DNA of 64,000 nucleotides from an uncultured Sphingomonas sp. (GCF_936927845.1 NZ_CAKZHV010000030.1:50380-114379); one strand, 5' to 3'. Shown: positions 14,746 through 24,317, numbered from the stretch's first letter. Translations and numbers: made by a program. The notes: generated by a model from the letters alone, not told the origin.

Positions 14746-14915
14746 CAGCGTTGCTCCATCATCGCGGTGACCCGCGCGCAGATGCTCGGGCCCGGCACGC
14801 GGCCGCGGCGCAGGTCGTGAACGAGACGCGGATCGCGCACTGCCAGCCGTCCGAACTTCGTCTCGGGCATGCCGGTGTGACGCAGATATCGGTCGATGTC
14901 GGTCAGCAAGGTCAT
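14745..14915 (-). CDS. Small HTH-like protein (56 aa)
   Basis: The frame from ATG 14915 reads MTLLTDIDRYLRHTGMPETK, FGRLAVRDPRLVHDLRRGRV and PGPSICARVTAMMEQR. The pattern I.RYL..TGM..T.FG..A..DP..V.DLR.GR.P is an XRE-like helix-turn-helix seen in short sphingomonad proteins. It is divergent from the S24-peptidase regulator and shares with it the region holding an SOS-box-like site. It is coupled to the downstream 100-aa gene. It probably binds DNA. Confidence 0.65.
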   Translation of the reverse strand: MTLLTDIDRYLRHTGMPETKFGRLAVRDPRLVHDLRRGRVPGPSICARVTAMMEQR

Positions 14916-14986
14916 TCGGCATTCCCCCCCAAAGCACGGGTCGCAGGTCGAAGATCCCGGGCCACGAATCGGTGTTCCGGGAACCT

Positions 14987-15032
14987 GTTCACGACCTGTT
15001 CCTCATTTCCCTACTTGTCTAGGAAATTTCCT
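14987..15032. promoter_or_regulatory. LexA-box-like site and palindrome between divergent regulators
   Basis: GTTC at 14987-14990 and GTTC at 14998-15001 are separated by exactly seven bases, the GTTC-N7-GTTC form of the alphaproteobacterial LexA box. GAACCTGTTC also overlaps it as a short palindrome. A perfect 12-base palindrome AGGAAATTTCCT lies at 15021-15032, just before the S24 gene, and may be that repressor's own operator. The sites control either or both divergent genes. Confidence 0.5.
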
Positions 15033-15048
15033 GCGACTAGCGATCGGC

Positions 15049-15672
15049 ATGGTCGAAACACCCCGAAACGCGCTCGATCGCCTGGCGCTGGCGCGCGGAG
15101 TGAGTTTGGCTGGTTTGTCGCGGATGCTGGGGCGCAACGTGGCGTACCTGCAGCAATATGTCCGGCGCGGGACGCCGCGCGTCCTGCCCGAGCGCGACCG
15201 GCGCATGCTCGCCGCCTTCTTCGATGTCGACGAGGCGGTGCTGGGTGGGCCCGTACCCGACGCGCCCGCGCTGGTGCGCGTACCCTATCTGGCGCTGGCA
15301 GCCTCGGCAGGGCCAGGTGCCGCGCCCGCGGACGAGCGCGTCGTGCGCTATGAAGCGTTCGCGCCCGACACGCTGCGCGCCACCGGCATCGCCGCGGCCG
15401 ACGCGTCGATCATCGGCGTGCGCGGCGATTCGATGGCGCCGGCCATCTGCGACGGCGACCGCGTGCTGGTAGATCGCGGCGCGCGCGCGGTGCCCGCGGG
15501 TGGCGACCTGTTCGTGATCCGCGTCGATGATCTGCTGGCGCTCAAGCGCGTGCGGCGCCACGGTGCGGCGATGGTGATCGCGAGCGACAATCCCGATTAC
15601 GCGCCGATCGAACGTCCAGCGCGCGAGGTGACGGTGATCGGGCGCGCGCGATTGCTGCTACGCGATCTGTGA
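15049..15672 (+). CDS. S24-family (LexA/CI-like) regulator with N-terminal HTH
   Basis: I start at ATG 15049 (MVETPRNALDRLALARGVSL). The longer frame has no ribosome-binding site and reads through the SOS-like box. The 207-aa protein has an N-terminal HTH (residues 5-60), a possible Ala-Gly cleavage site in LALAASAGPG (about 87/88), and an S24 peptidase domain with nucleophile S128 in GVRGDSMAPAICDGD and lysine K166 in DLLALKRVRRHG. It is likely a repressor inactivated by RecA-stimulated self-cleavage. Together with the adjacent LexA-box-like site this suggests DNA-damage control. It is not inside the mobile element, so it may be a host regulator or a remnant. Confidence 0.8.
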   Translation: MVETPRNALDRLALARGVSLAGLSRMLGRNVAYLQQYVRRGTPRVLPERDRRMLAAFFDVDEAVLGGPVPDAPALVRVPYLALAASAGPGAAPADERVVRYEAFAPDTLRATGIAAADASIIGVRGDSMAPAICDGDRVLVDRGARAVPAGGDLFVIRVDDLLALKRVRRHGAAMVIASDNPDYAPIERPAREVTVIGRARLLLRDL

Positions 15673-15770
15673 AGCGGACGCAGTGGCACGGGTCCGGGCA
15701 GGGGAGGTCCTGCCGTGCCGCACCGTTTTACCCGCTCAGCGCCTCGCGTGTCACGACGGGCAGACCACCC

Positions 15771-15944
15771 TTAGCGGCGGCGATCGATTAGCCAGATCGC
15801 GAGCGCGATCACGCCGCCGAGCGCGACCCCGCCGAGGAAGCCGAGCGATGGCTGGCGCAGCGCGATGCCCAGCACCGTTCCGCCCAGCGCGCCCGCGGCG
15901 ATGAAGAAACCGCCCGCGGCGGAGGGTCTGTTCGGCTGGCTCAT
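15771..15944 (-). CDS. Small two-helix membrane protein (57 aa)
   Basis: The frame from ATG 15944 reads MSQPNRPSAAGGFFIAAGAL, GGTVLGIALRQPSLGFLGGV and ALGGVIALAIWLIDRRR. Two glycine-rich hydrophobic helices with a short loop and a positive C-terminal end give a typical inner-membrane hairpin. It stands alone between the S24 regulator and TamA, facing the opposite way. No function can be read from it. Confidence 0.6.
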   Translation of the reverse strand: MSQPNRPSAAGGFFIAAGALGGTVLGIALRQPSLGFLGGVALGGVIALAIWLIDRRR

Positions 15945-16096
15945 GCCGCGCGCTGTGCCACGTCGCCCGACGCGATGCCAGCCGCCCTGTTTGGCGGTCA
16001 GCCGCTGATCCGGGCGCGACCAACCGTGGTCGTGCTGCGCCGCCGCACGCGCTTTGCCCCTGTTGTCGCGCGATCGTGCGAGCTAAGTCGCTGAGG

Positions 16097-18121
16097 ATGG
16101 GTCCGCGTGTGGGGCACCGCCGCGTGCTGCTGTGCGCCGCGGGGGGAATCGTTGGTCTGGCATCCGCGGCGGACGCGCAGCAGGCGCGCGCGCCCGTCGC
16201 ACCCGCGCCGGTGTCACCCGTTGCGACCGACGCGGCGAGCCGTTCCGATCGCGCCGTGCCGCAGCAGGCGGACCCGCTCGAGCTCGATCCCGGCGCGCCG
16301 CTCGCGGCCATGCCCGACATCGGGGTCGACTGGCCCGATCTGTCGGCATCGCCCGCCGCGACGAGTGCGAGCGCACGCCGCGCCGACGTCAACGCGCTGA
16401 CGCGGTACGATTACCGCGTCGAGGGGATCGACGGCATCGCCTCCGCGCTGCTGCGCCAGCGGTTCGAGGAATTGTCGACGCTGGCCGCCAATCACAACAA
16501 GGAGGCCAATGCCGCGCAGCTCGACCGCCGCGCGCGCGAGGACGCCGATCTGCTCGTCACGCTGTTGAAGGGCGAGGGTTATTACGACGCCGCGGTCACC
16601 ACCGCGGTCGCGACCGCGGCGAAGCGCCCGGTGATCGTCCTTCAGGCGACGCCCGGGCCGTTGTACCGCTTCGCCGGGGTGACGCTGAACGGCGTGGCGG
16701 GTGCGGGCGACAAGGCGACGGCACTGGAAAAGGCGTTTCCGGTGACCGGCAACGATCCGGTCAATGCCGATACGATCGCGGCGGCGGAGACGCGGCTGCG
16801 CACCGCGGTGGGCGAACAAGGGTTTCCTTTCGCCAAGGTAGGCGAGCCCGAGATCGTGGTCGACCATGCGACGCGCACCGCGACGCTAAACGTGGATTTG
16901 TCGACCGGCACCGCCCGGCGTTTCGGACAGATCACCGCCAATCCGAACAACCGCGTGTTCGATGCACGCCACGTGCAGGAGATCGCGCGGTTCGCACCGG
17001 GGGACCCGTACACCACATCGGGCGTCGACGACCTGCGCCGCGCGCTGATCCAGACCGGGCTCGTCTCAACCGCGCAGGTGACGCCCAAACCGGGCGCCAC
17101 GCCCGACACGGTCGACCTCGACGTGCGGCTGGATCCCGCGCCACCGCGCACGGTCGCGGCCGAGCTCGGCTACGGCACCGGCGAGGGCGCGCGGTCGGAG
17201 GTGAGCTGGACGCACCGCAACCTGTTCCCGCCCGAAGGTGCGCTGACGCTGCGCGGCGTGCTCGGCACGCGCGAGCAGCTCGGCTCGGTCGTGTTCCGGC
17301 GCAACAACTTTCGGGAGCGCGACCAGGTGCTGACCGCGCAGTTCGCCGCCGCGCACACGCAGCGCGACGCGTACGACGCCAACACGCTGACGCTAAGCGG
17401 TTCGCTCGAGCGGCAGACCAACATCTTCTTCCAGAAAACCTGGACCTGGTCGCTGGGCGCCGAGCTGGTCGCGACCGACGAGCGCGACGTGATCGCCTCG
17501 ACGGGTGCGCCACGCCGTCGCACCTTCTTCATCGGCGCGCTGCCGACGAGTCTGGGGTACGACGGGTCGGACGACCTGCTCAACCCGTCGCGCGGGTTCC
17601 GCTTGTCGGGGCGGTTCAGCCCCGAGGTCAGCCTGCAAGGCAGCGCGTTCGGCTATGCGCGCACGCAGATCGACGCGAGCGGCTACGTGCCCGCGACACG
17701 GGCGGTGACGCTCGCGGGGCGGGTGCGCATGGGCACGATCCTGGGCGCGCCGCGCGATCAGATCGCGCCGTCGCGGCGCTTCTATGCCGGCGGTGGCGCG
17801 TCGGTGCGCGGCTACGGCTTTCAGGCGATCGGGCCGCGCGACGTCAACAACGACCCGATCGGCGGGCGCAGCCTCGCCGAATTCTCGATCGAGGCGCGGG
17901 TCAAGGCGTTCGGCAATTTCGGTGTCGTGCCCTTCTTCGACGGCGGCAACATCTACACCGGCGGCGTGCCCGACTTCAGCGGGTTGCAATACGGCGCCGG
18001 GCTGGGCGTGCGTTATTATTCCAACTTCGGCCCGATCAGGCTCGACGTCGGCACGCCGCTCAACCCGCAACCGGGTGACAGCCGGATCGCGGTCTACGTC
18101 TCGCTGGGGCAGGCATTTTGA
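16097..18121 (+). CDS. tamA: TamA-like outer-membrane protein (BamA/Omp85 family)
   Basis: A protein of 674 aa from ATG 16097; a GTG at 16076 would add seven residues. A signal peptide (RVLLCAAGGIVGLASAADAQ) is followed by POTRA-like repeats (about 110-350) and a C-terminal 16-strand barrel ending in IRLDVGTPLNPQPGD and a terminal phenylalanine, as in Omp85 proteins. Barrel hallmarks include PSRRFYAGGGASVRGYGFQA (the VRGY motif) and VPFFDGGNIY. It sits directly before tamB, overlapping by four bases. Together they form the translocation and assembly module that spans the envelope and helps assemble outer-membrane proteins or move phospholipids. Confidence 0.87.
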   Translation: MGPRVGHRRVLLCAAGGIVGLASAADAQQARAPVAPAPVSPVATDAASRSDRAVPQQADPLELDPGAPLAAMPDIGVDWPDLSASPAATSASARRADVNALTRYDYRVEGIDGIASALLRQRFEELSTLAANHNKEANAAQLDRRAREDADLLVTLLKGEGYYDAAVTTAVATAAKRPVIVLQATPGPLYRFAGVTLNGVAGAGDKATALEKAFPVTGNDPVNADTIAAAETRLRTAVGEQGFPFAKVGEPEIVVDHATRTATLNVDLSTGTARRFGQITANPNNRVFDARHVQEIARFAPGDPYTTSGVDDLRRALIQTGLVSTAQVTPKPGATPDTVDLDVRLDPAPPRTVAAELGYGTGEGARSEVSWTHRNLFPPEGALTLRGVLGTREQLGSVVFRRNNFRERDQVLTAQFAAAHTQRDAYDANTLTLSGSLERQTNIFFQKTWTWSLGAELVATDERDVIASTGAPRRRTFFIGALPTSLGYDGSDDLLNPSRGFRLSGRFSPEVSLQGSAFGYARTQIDASGYVPATRAVTLAGRVRMGTILGAPRDQIAPSRRFYAGGGASVRGYGFQAIGPRDVNNDPIGGRSLAEFSIEARVKAFGNFGVVPFFDGGNIYTGGVPDFSGLQYGAGLGVRYYSNFGPIRLDVGTPLNPQPGDSRIAVYVSLGQAF

Positions 18122-21100
18122 CGCGGCTCCTGCGCTGGTTCGCGGTCGCGGTGACGGCGCTCGCCGCGCTGGTCGCGGTCACTGCGTTGGTGCTCGACAG
18201 CGACCTCGGTCACCGTTTCGTCGCCGACCGCGTCAACGCGCTCGCTCCTGCCAATGGGCTGCGTTTCCACATCGGGCGGATCGACGGGTCGCTGTACGGC
18301 AAGGCGACGCTGGTCGACTTCCGGCTGAGCGATCCCGACGGGCTCGTGCTCGCGGTGCCGCGCGCGCGGCTCGACTGGAACCCGTTCGCTTACGTGTCAA
18401 ACCGGCTCGAGATCGCCGCGCTCGATATCCCGACCGCGACGCTCGCCAAGCTGCCGCGCACGCTCGACACCGGCAAACAGGGCCCGATCCTGCCCGATTT
18501 CGACATCGCGATCGGGCGGTTGCGCGTCGTGCGCCTCGTCGTCGCGCCGCGCGTGACGGGCAAGCAGCGCGAAGGCCGGATCGAGGGTCGCGCCGATATC
18601 CGCTCCGGTCACGCGTCAGTCGATCTCGCCGCGCTGGTGCAGGGGAGCGACCGCATCACCGCGCGCATCGACGCGGTGCCCGACGCCGGACGCTTCGACC
18701 TCGACGTCCGCGCGCGTGGTTCGGCAAACGGCGTGCTCGCGCAACTGACCGGGCTGCGTCGTGCGGTGACGCTCGATGTCGGGGGTGTCGGCGACTGGCA
18801 ACGCTGGCGCGGGACCGCGCGCGCACAGGCGGGCGGCGCGCGTGTGCTCGACCTCGCGCTCGGCAACGACGCGGGGCGCTACACGCTGACCGGCAGCATC
18901 ACGCCTGCCAGCATCACGCGCGGCAAGCTCCAGTCGCTCACGGCCCCACGCGTTGTGGTGAACGGCAGTGCGCGCCTGTCTAACCGCCGGCTCGACGGCA
19001 CGCTTTCAATGCGCTCCGCCGCGCTAGCGGCAGAGGCCAGCGGGGTCGTCGATCTCGCGCGCAGCGCGTTCGACAATCTGCGCCTGCGCGCGCGGCTGCT
19101 GCGGCCCGAGGCGCTATTCCGCAACATGCGCGCGCAGAACATGGAGCTGCGCGCGATCCTGGACGGGCCGCTGCGCGCCTTTACGTTCGATTACCGTATC
19201 ACCGCGCCGCGCTTCTCGTTCGACCAGACCGGGTTCGAGCAGGCGCGCGCCGCGGGGCGCGGGCGCTGGTCGAAGGCGCCGGTCGCGCTGCCGGTCCGCT
19301 TCACCGCCGCGCGCGTGACCGGGGTCGGTAATGTCGCGGGCGGCATCCTGCGCAACCTCGTCGTCGACGGCACGCTGCGCGTCACCTCGAAGCTGGTGAC
19401 CGGCGACGATCTGCGCGTGCGGTCGGACAAACTGACCGGGCGGATCAACCTGCAGCTCGACCTGTCGAACGGGCAGTTCGACATCGGCGTCAACGGTGCG
19501 CTGGGGCGTTTCCTCATTCCCGGGCTCGGGATCGTCGACGTGCAATCGCGGCTGAGCGTGGTGCCGGGGCCGGGCGGCCGCGGCACACGTGTCGTCGGGC
19601 GCGGCAGTGCGCAGATGGTCAGGCTCGACAACGGCTTCTTCCGCAGCCTGGCGGGCGGACTGCCGCACGTCGAGACGATGCTGGAGCGCACACCCGACGG
19701 TGTGCTCCATTTCACCAATCTCGTGCTCACCGCGCCGCAGATCAGGCTGGCGGGAAGCGGGTATCGTCGCCGCGACGGTACCTTCCACTTCGAAGGCGCG
19801 GGGCGGCAGGCGAGCTACGGCGCGCTGACGCTGACGCTCGATGGACAGATTGAGCGGCCGACGATCGATCTCCTGTTCCAGCGGCCCAACGCGGCGCTCG
19901 GCCTGTCGAACGTGCGCGCGCACCTCGATCCGACGCCCACCGGCTTCGCCTTCACCGCCGCAGGCGGCTCGCGACTGGGACCGTTCACGACCGAGGGACA
20001 GATCCTGCTGCCCAAGGGCGGCACCGCTCGCGTCGTGATCGCGCGGCTCGACGTGAGCGGCACGCGCGCGGCGGGCGCGCTCGACATCGTGCCGAACGGC
20101 TTCCTCGGGCGGTTGACGGTCGCGGGCGGCGGGCTGTCGGGCACGCTCGACTTCGCGCCGCAGGGGACGATCCAGCGGATCGCAGGCGCGCTCGACGCGC
20201 GCGCCGCACGGCTAGGGACGATCGCGGTCAGGCAGGGACACGTCGATTTCACCACCTTGCTCGACCCCGCGGGCACGCGGATCGAGGCGACCGCGACCGG
20301 CAGCGGGCTGCGCCGCGGGTCGCTCAGCGTCGCGCGCTTCGCCGGCACCGCGAAGCTCAATGGCGAGACGGGCAAGGTCCGCGCCTCGATCGCGGGGTCG
20401 CGCGGCGCAGGCTTCCAGATCCAGACGGTGACGCAGATCACCGCCGACGGTTACACGGTGCAGGCGCAGGGCAAGGTCGGCAATCAGCCGATCCGGCTCG
20501 ACACGCCCGCGCGGCTGCGTCGCGACGGCGACGACTGGCTGCTCGCTCCGACTGGTCTGTCCTTCGCGGGCGGCAAGGCGCAGGTGTCGGGGCGGTTCGG
20601 CGCGGTCGACACCGCGGTGGACCTGAGCGTCGATACGATGCCCTTGTCAGTGCTCGACATCGGCTATGCCGGCCTCGGGCTTGGCGGCAACGCCTCTGGC
20701 ACGCTCCATTATGCCGCGCGGGGGGACGAGGCGCCGACGGGGCGCGTCAACATGACCGTCCGCGGCTTGACGCGGTCGGGGCTGCTGCAATCCTCGACCC
20801 CGATCGACCTCGGGATCGCAGGCGTGCTGACGGCCGACAAGGCCGGGGTGCGCGCGGTTATGGCGTCGAACGGGCGCACGATCGGACGCGCGCAGGCGCT
20901 GCTGCGCCCCTTGGGGCAGGGCGACGTGGTCGAGCGGCTGCTTGGTGCGGGCCTGTTCGCGCAATTGCGCTACAGCGGTCCCGCGGACACGTTGTGGCGG
21001 CTGACGCGCGTCGAGTTGTTCGACCTCGCCGGCCCGGTCGCGATCGCCGCCGACGTGTCGGGCAGCGTGCGCGCGCCGCAGATCAGGGGGCAGGTGCGTG

Positions 21101-22236
21101 CGAGCGGCGCGCGGATCAGCAGCGCGACGACGGGCACCGCGCTCACCAACGTGCAGGCGGCGGGGCGGTTCGCGGGCTCGCAATTGCAGATCCAGACCTT
21201 CACCGCCGATGCCGGGCGCGGCGGCAGCGTGACCGGCACCGGGCGGTTCGATTTCGCGGGTGCGAAGGGTGTCGCACTCGATCTCAGAATGCAGGCGAAC
21301 CGGGCGGTGCTGATCGATCGCGACGATATCGGCGCGACCGTAACGGGGCCGCTCGCCTTCACCTCCGACGGATCGGGCGGGCGGATCGCGGGTGACGTGC
21401 GGCTCGACGCGAGCCGTTATCGACTGGGGCAAGCGACGGTCGCGAGCGCGCTGCCGCAGCTCAACATCCGCGAGATCAACCTGCCCGGCGGGGGCGAGGC
21501 GGACGACGATGCAGGGCCTGCTCCCTGGACGCTCGCCGTTCACGCGCGCGCGAAGGGTGGTCTGATGGTCAGTGGGCTGGGTCTGTCGTCCGAATGGTCG
21601 ACCGACGTGACCATCGCCGGCACTCCCGACAATCCCGCGATCACCGGCCGAGCCGACCTGATCCGCGGCGATTACGAATTCGCGGGGCGCGAGTTCGAGC
21701 TTGAGCGCGGCGTGCTACGCTTCGGCGGCGAGGTGCCAGCGAACCCCGCGCTCGACATCGAGGCGAACGCCGACTCGACTGGCCTGCGTGCCACCATCCG
21801 CGTGACGGGCGTCGCGCAGAAGCCCGAGATCACCTTCAGCAGCGTCCCCGCACTGCCGCAGGACGAACTGCTCTCGCGGCTACTGTTCGGCACCTCGATC
21901 ACCAACCTGTCCGCGCCAGAGGCGTTGCAGCTCGCCGCCGCAGTCGCCGCGCTGCAGGACGGCGGCAACGGCCTGAACCCGATCAACGCGGTCCGCCGCG
22001 CGGCCGGGCTCGACCGTCTGCGCATCCTGCCCGCCGACCCGCAGACCGGGCAGGGCACCTCGATCGCGGCGGGCAAGTACGTAACGCGGCGCGTTTATGC
22101 CGAGATCATCACCGATGGGCAGGGCTATTCGGCCACGCGCGTCGAGTATCAGGTCACGCGCTGGCTCTCGCTGCTGTCGTCGATCTCGACGCTCGGGCGG
22201 CAGAGCGGCAACGTGCGCGTGTCGAAGGATTATTGA
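18118..22236 (+). CDS. tamB: TamB-like inner-membrane/periplasmic translocation protein
   Basis: A 1372-aa AsmA/TamB-superfamily protein. It starts with TTG in a TTGA overlap with the tamA stop, so translation is coupled. An N-terminal helix (LLRWFAVAVTALAALVAVTA) anchors it in the inner membrane, and then comes a very long beta-rich region forming the groove-like periplasmic bridge. The conserved C-terminal TamB domain includes DNPAITGRADLIRGDYEFAG, RGVLRFGGEVPANPALDIEA, ALPQDELLSRLLFG and SLLSSISTLGRQSGNVRVSK. It docks on TamA through its C-terminus. Length is in the usual range. Confidence 0.9.
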   Translation: MTRLLRWFAVAVTALAALVAVTALVLDSDLGHRFVADRVNALAPANGLRFHIGRIDGSLYGKATLVDFRLSDPDGLVLAVPRARLDWNPFAYVSNRLEIAALDIPTATLAKLPRTLDTGKQGPILPDFDIAIGRLRVVRLVVAPRVTGKQREGRIEGRADIRSGHASVDLAALVQGSDRITARIDAVPDAGRFDLDVRARGSANGVLAQLTGLRRAVTLDVGGVGDWQRWRGTARAQAGGARVLDLALGNDAGRYTLTGSITPASITRGKLQSLTAPRVVVNGSARLSNRRLDGTLSMRSAALAAEASGVVDLARSAFDNLRLRARLLRPEALFRNMRAQNMELRAILDGPLRAFTFDYRITAPRFSFDQTGFEQARAAGRGRWSKAPVALPVRFTAARVTGVGNVAGGILRNLVVDGTLRVTSKLVTGDDLRVRSDKLTGRINLQLDLSNGQFDIGVNGALGRFLIPGLGIVDVQSRLSVVPGPGGRGTRVVGRGSAQMVRLDNGFFRSLAGGLPHVETMLERTPDGVLHFTNLVLTAPQIRLAGSGYRRRDGTFHFEGAGRQASYGALTLTLDGQIERPTIDLLFQRPNAALGLSNVRAHLDPTPTGFAFTAAGGSRLGPFTTEGQILLPKGGTARVVIARLDVSGTRAAGALDIVPNGFLGRLTVAGGGLSGTLDFAPQGTIQRIAGALDARAARLGTIAVRQGHVDFTTLLDPAGTRIEATATGSGLRRGSLSVARFAGTAKLNGETGKVRASIAGSRGAGFQIQTVTQITADGYTVQAQGKVGNQPIRLDTPARLRRDGDDWLLAPTGLSFAGGKAQVSGRFGAVDTAVDLSVDTMPLSVLDIGYAGLGLGGNASGTLHYAARGDEAPTGRVNMTVRGLTRSGLLQSSTPIDLGIAGVLTADKAGVRAVMASNGRTIGRAQALLRPLGQGDVVERLLGAGLFAQLRYSGPADTLWRLTRVELFDLAGPVAIAADVSGSVRAPQIRGQVRASGARISSATTGTALTNVQAAGRFAGSQLQIQTFTADAGRGGSVTGTGRFDFAGAKGVALDLRMQANRAVLIDRDDIGATVTGPLAFTSDGSGGRIAGDVRLDASRYRLGQATVASALPQLNIREINLPGGGEADDDAGPAPWTLAVHARAKGGLMVSGLGLSSEWSTDVTIAGTPDNPAITGRADLIRGDYEFAGREFELERGVLRFGGEVPANPALDIEANADSTGLRATIRVTGVAQKPEITFSSVPALPQDELLSRLLFGTSITNLSAPEALQLAAAVAALQDGGNGLNPINAVRRAAGLDRLRILPADPQTGQGTSIAAGKYVTRRVYAEIITDGQGYSATRVEYQVTRWLSLLSSISTLGRQSGNVRVSKDY

Positions 22237-22249
22237 GGCGCGAACGCCC

Positions 22250-22266
22250 CCTCCCGGTCGGGGAGG
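22250..22266. terminator. Weak hairpin between convergent tamB and the M14 peptidase
   Basis: CCTCCC (22250-22255) pairs with GGGAGG (22261-22266) across a five-base loop in the 41-base gap between convergent genes. There is no T-run, so termination is uncertain. Confidence 0.3.
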
Positions 22267-22277
22267 AAGCCGTTCAC

Positions 22278-23393
22278 TCACAACCCGTCGATCATCTCCG
22301 ACAGAACTTCCAGGCACGATACGCCCAGCCGCTTCGAGCGCTCGGGGCTCCAGCCGAACACGGCGTCGGGGTTGGGGTCGTGGTCCTTGAACGGCATCTC
22401 CAGCGTCACCGACACCGCGCCGAACCGCTCGGCGAGCTGGTTGGTCGACATCGACAGATTGGCCTTGCCTGCGGGCGACTTGTCGTAACCGAGCTCGGTC
22501 TGGAAATCGGGTGTGTGCGCGGCGAGCCGGCGACCGAAATCGTAGAATTTGTCGCCGTGCGCATCGGTCCACGACGGAATGCCCTCGAACCCGGCGATGA
22601 AATTCGCTGCGATCGCCTCGTCACCGTGGACGTCCATCGCGAAGGTGACGCCGGTCCGGTCCATTTCGGCGAGCACGCACAACACCTCGGGGCTGCGCTC
22701 GGCGCTGGGCGCGTGCCATTCGCGGTTGAGGTTCACGCCCGCAGCGTTGGTACGCAGGTGTCCGCGCCGCGTCCCGTCGGGGTTCATGTTGGGCACGACG
22801 TGGACGGTCGCCTTCGACAGCAGCGGCTGCGCGGCATCGCTTGTCAGCCAGTCGAGCGCGCCTTCCATCCACCATTCGGTCATCGACTCGCCCGGATGCT
22901 GGCGGCCGTAGAGCCACACCTGCTTCTCGCCCGACCCGACGCGGAGATAGTCGATCGCCTGCCCGTCGAGTGTCTGGCCAAGCTCACGGTGGGTGACGCC
23001 GGACCGCGCAGCGATGCGCGCGACAAGATGCGCGTGCATCTCCATCGTATAGGGCGCGAAATAGGCGAACCAGGCGAGATCACCGCCGGCACCGGCGGCG
23101 TCCCAGTCGAACTCGAGCACGCCGTCGGCGTAGCGCGTATCGATCATCCGCCAGTGTGTCAGGTCGGTCGACGCGCGCGTCTTGTACCCCGGCCAGCCGA
23201 ACGGATAAGCGGACTGCCCGGCGTTCAGGATGCGGAAGGTGGTGCGACCCTCCAGTCCGGCGGCGCGGAAGTAGAACCATTGAAAGAAATCGGACTGGTG
23301 ATCGCGCACGATCTCCAGGTCGACGCGAGTATCGTGAACGGCGACGAGGCGGATGTTGCCGCCGTCAAAGGCTGCGTTGATCGATAGGGTCAT
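22278..23393 (-). CDS. M14-type cytosolic carboxypeptidase
   Basis: A 371-aa zinc carboxypeptidase of the cytosolic CCP type. The N-terminal beta domain contains FFQWFYFRAAGLEGRTTFRI. The metal ligands are H166 and E169 in YGRQHPGESMTEWWMEG and H256 in AMDVHGDEAI; NMNPDGTRRGHLRTNAAGVN carries the substrate arginine region, and VSVTLEMPF the catalytic glutamate. No signal peptide is present, so it is cytoplasmic and likely trims C-terminal residues of peptides or proteins. It is convergent with tamB and transcribed separately from the lipoprotein gene upstream by 13 bases. Confidence 0.88.
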   Translation of the reverse strand: MTLSINAAFDGGNIRLVAVHDTRVDLEIVRDHQSDFFQWFYFRAAGLEGRTTFRILNAGQSAYPFGWPGYKTRASTDLTHWRMIDTRYADGVLEFDWDAAGAGGDLAWFAYFAPYTMEMHAHLVARIAARSGVTHRELGQTLDGQAIDYLRVGSGEKQVWLYGRQHPGESMTEWWMEGALDWLTSDAAQPLLSKATVHVVPNMNPDGTRRGHLRTNAAGVNLNREWHAPSAERSPEVLCVLAEMDRTGVTFAMDVHGDEAIAANFIAGFEGIPSWTDAHGDKFYDFGRRLAAHTPDFQTELGYDKSPAGKANLSMSTNQLAERFGAVSVTLEMPFKDHDPNPDAVFGWSPERSKRLGVSCLEVLSEMIDGL

Positions 23394-23406
23394 GCGACCA
23401 GCCTAC

Positions 23407-24009
23407 TTACTTCACCTCAATCGTGCGACCCGATTCGCCGGGGAAACCGGTGAACAGCGCGGACGCGAGTCGCTGCGCGATCGAGGCGCTGTCCGCGCTC
23501 GGCGCGCTGGTGTCGGTCAGCGATTGCGCCTGCCCTTCCCAGATCGCGTCGGGGCCCTTGCGGATGCGCACCGACAGCTCGGTCACCACGCCTTCGCCGC
23601 CGCCACCGCCGCCAACCGGGAAGCCGACGCCAGCGCCGACTCCGCCGCCGCTGCGCCAGCCGCCGCCACCGACACCGCCGCCCAGGCCGATCGAGATCGG
23701 CGAGCGCCGACGCGGCAGCGATTGCGGTGCGCGTGTGAAACCGACCGTCGCGATATATTGCGCGGTGGCGCCGGGCGCGGGGTTGGTGAAGCCCTGGCGC
23801 AACAACTCGCTCTGCACCGCCGCGGCATAGGTCTTGTACTCGATGCTGGGCGTCGTCGGCCCAGGCAGCGGCTCCACTGCGATCGTGCCGCGCTGCGTCA
23901 CCGGATCATAGTGGAAGCGCGTCGCGGACACCGGAAAACGCTGCGGCCCGGTGGCGCAGGCGGACACGAGCGTGGCGGCGGCAAGGACGGCGATGGGCAA
24001 AGCGCGCAT
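23407..24009 (-). CDS. DUF4136-type lipoprotein
   Basis: From ATG 24009 the 200-aa product begins MRALPIAVLAAATLVSACAT, a lipoprotein signal with cysteine 18. The mature part has FHYDPVTQRGTIAVEPLPGP, TYAAAVQSELLRQGF and a distinctive glycine-rich stretch at about 115-148 (GLGGGVGGGGWRSGGGVGAG). It ends with a strand-helix typical of DUF4136 lipoproteins. It probably sits at the periplasmic face of a membrane; function unknown. The longer possible start upstream would destroy the signal peptide and was rejected. Confidence 0.8.
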   Translation of the reverse strand: MRALPIAVLAAATLVSACATGPQRFPVSATRFHYDPVTQRGTIAVEPLPGPTTPSIEYKTYAAAVQSELLRQGFTNPAPGATAQYIATVGFTRAPQSLPRRRSPISIGLGGGVGGGGWRSGGGVGAGVGFPVGGGGGGEGVVTELSVRIRKGPDAIWEGQAQSLTDTSAPSADSASIAQRLASALFTGFPGESGRTIEVK

Positions 24010-24116
24010 GAAGCCTTCTCTCCTGGAAAGGGTCGTTTCGATGCAGTAACGCCGCAAGCGCGCGCAGGCTCCCAGGGCGTGCATCCGGATCGTGCACCGG
24101 TGCAACGGGCGCGCGG

Positions 24117-24145
24117 TTGACTTCGCGGGCCGGTTTCACTAGGCG
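24117..24145 (+). promoter_or_regulatory. Possible promoter of the L36 gene
   Basis: TTGACT (24117-24122) is separated by 17 bases from TAGGCG (24140-24145), 47 bases before the start codon. The -35 match is good and the -10 match weak. Confidence 0.35.
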
Positions 24146-24191
24146 GCGCGCTTTCCGGTTTCCACACGAACACGACCCACAAAGGCGCACC

Positions 24192-24317
24192 ATGAAGATC
24201 CGCAACAGCTTGAAGTCGCTCAAGGACCGCCACCGCGACAACCGCGTGATCCGTCGCCGCGGCCGTACCTACGTCATCAACAAGACCAACCGTCGCTTCA
24301 AGGCTCGCCAGGGCTGA
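24192..24317 (+). CDS. rpmJ: Ribosomal protein bL36, zinc-less type
   Basis: A 41-aa protein, [20 protein letters not shown] followed by [21 protein letters not shown]. This is the L36 sequence without the usual Cys-x2-Cys...Cys-His zinc ligands, the form common in alphaproteobacteria. An AAGG site precedes the ATG at good spacing. It is a component of the large ribosomal subunit and stands alone here. Confidence 0.93.
   Translation: MKIRNSLKSLKDRHRDNRVIRRRGRTYVINKTNRRFKARQG

Noticed and set aside
15683..15904. A 73-codon plus-strand frame after the S24 regulator
   Set aside because: It is opposite the 57-aa membrane protein, begins without a ribosome-binding site and has Arg-rich shadow composition.
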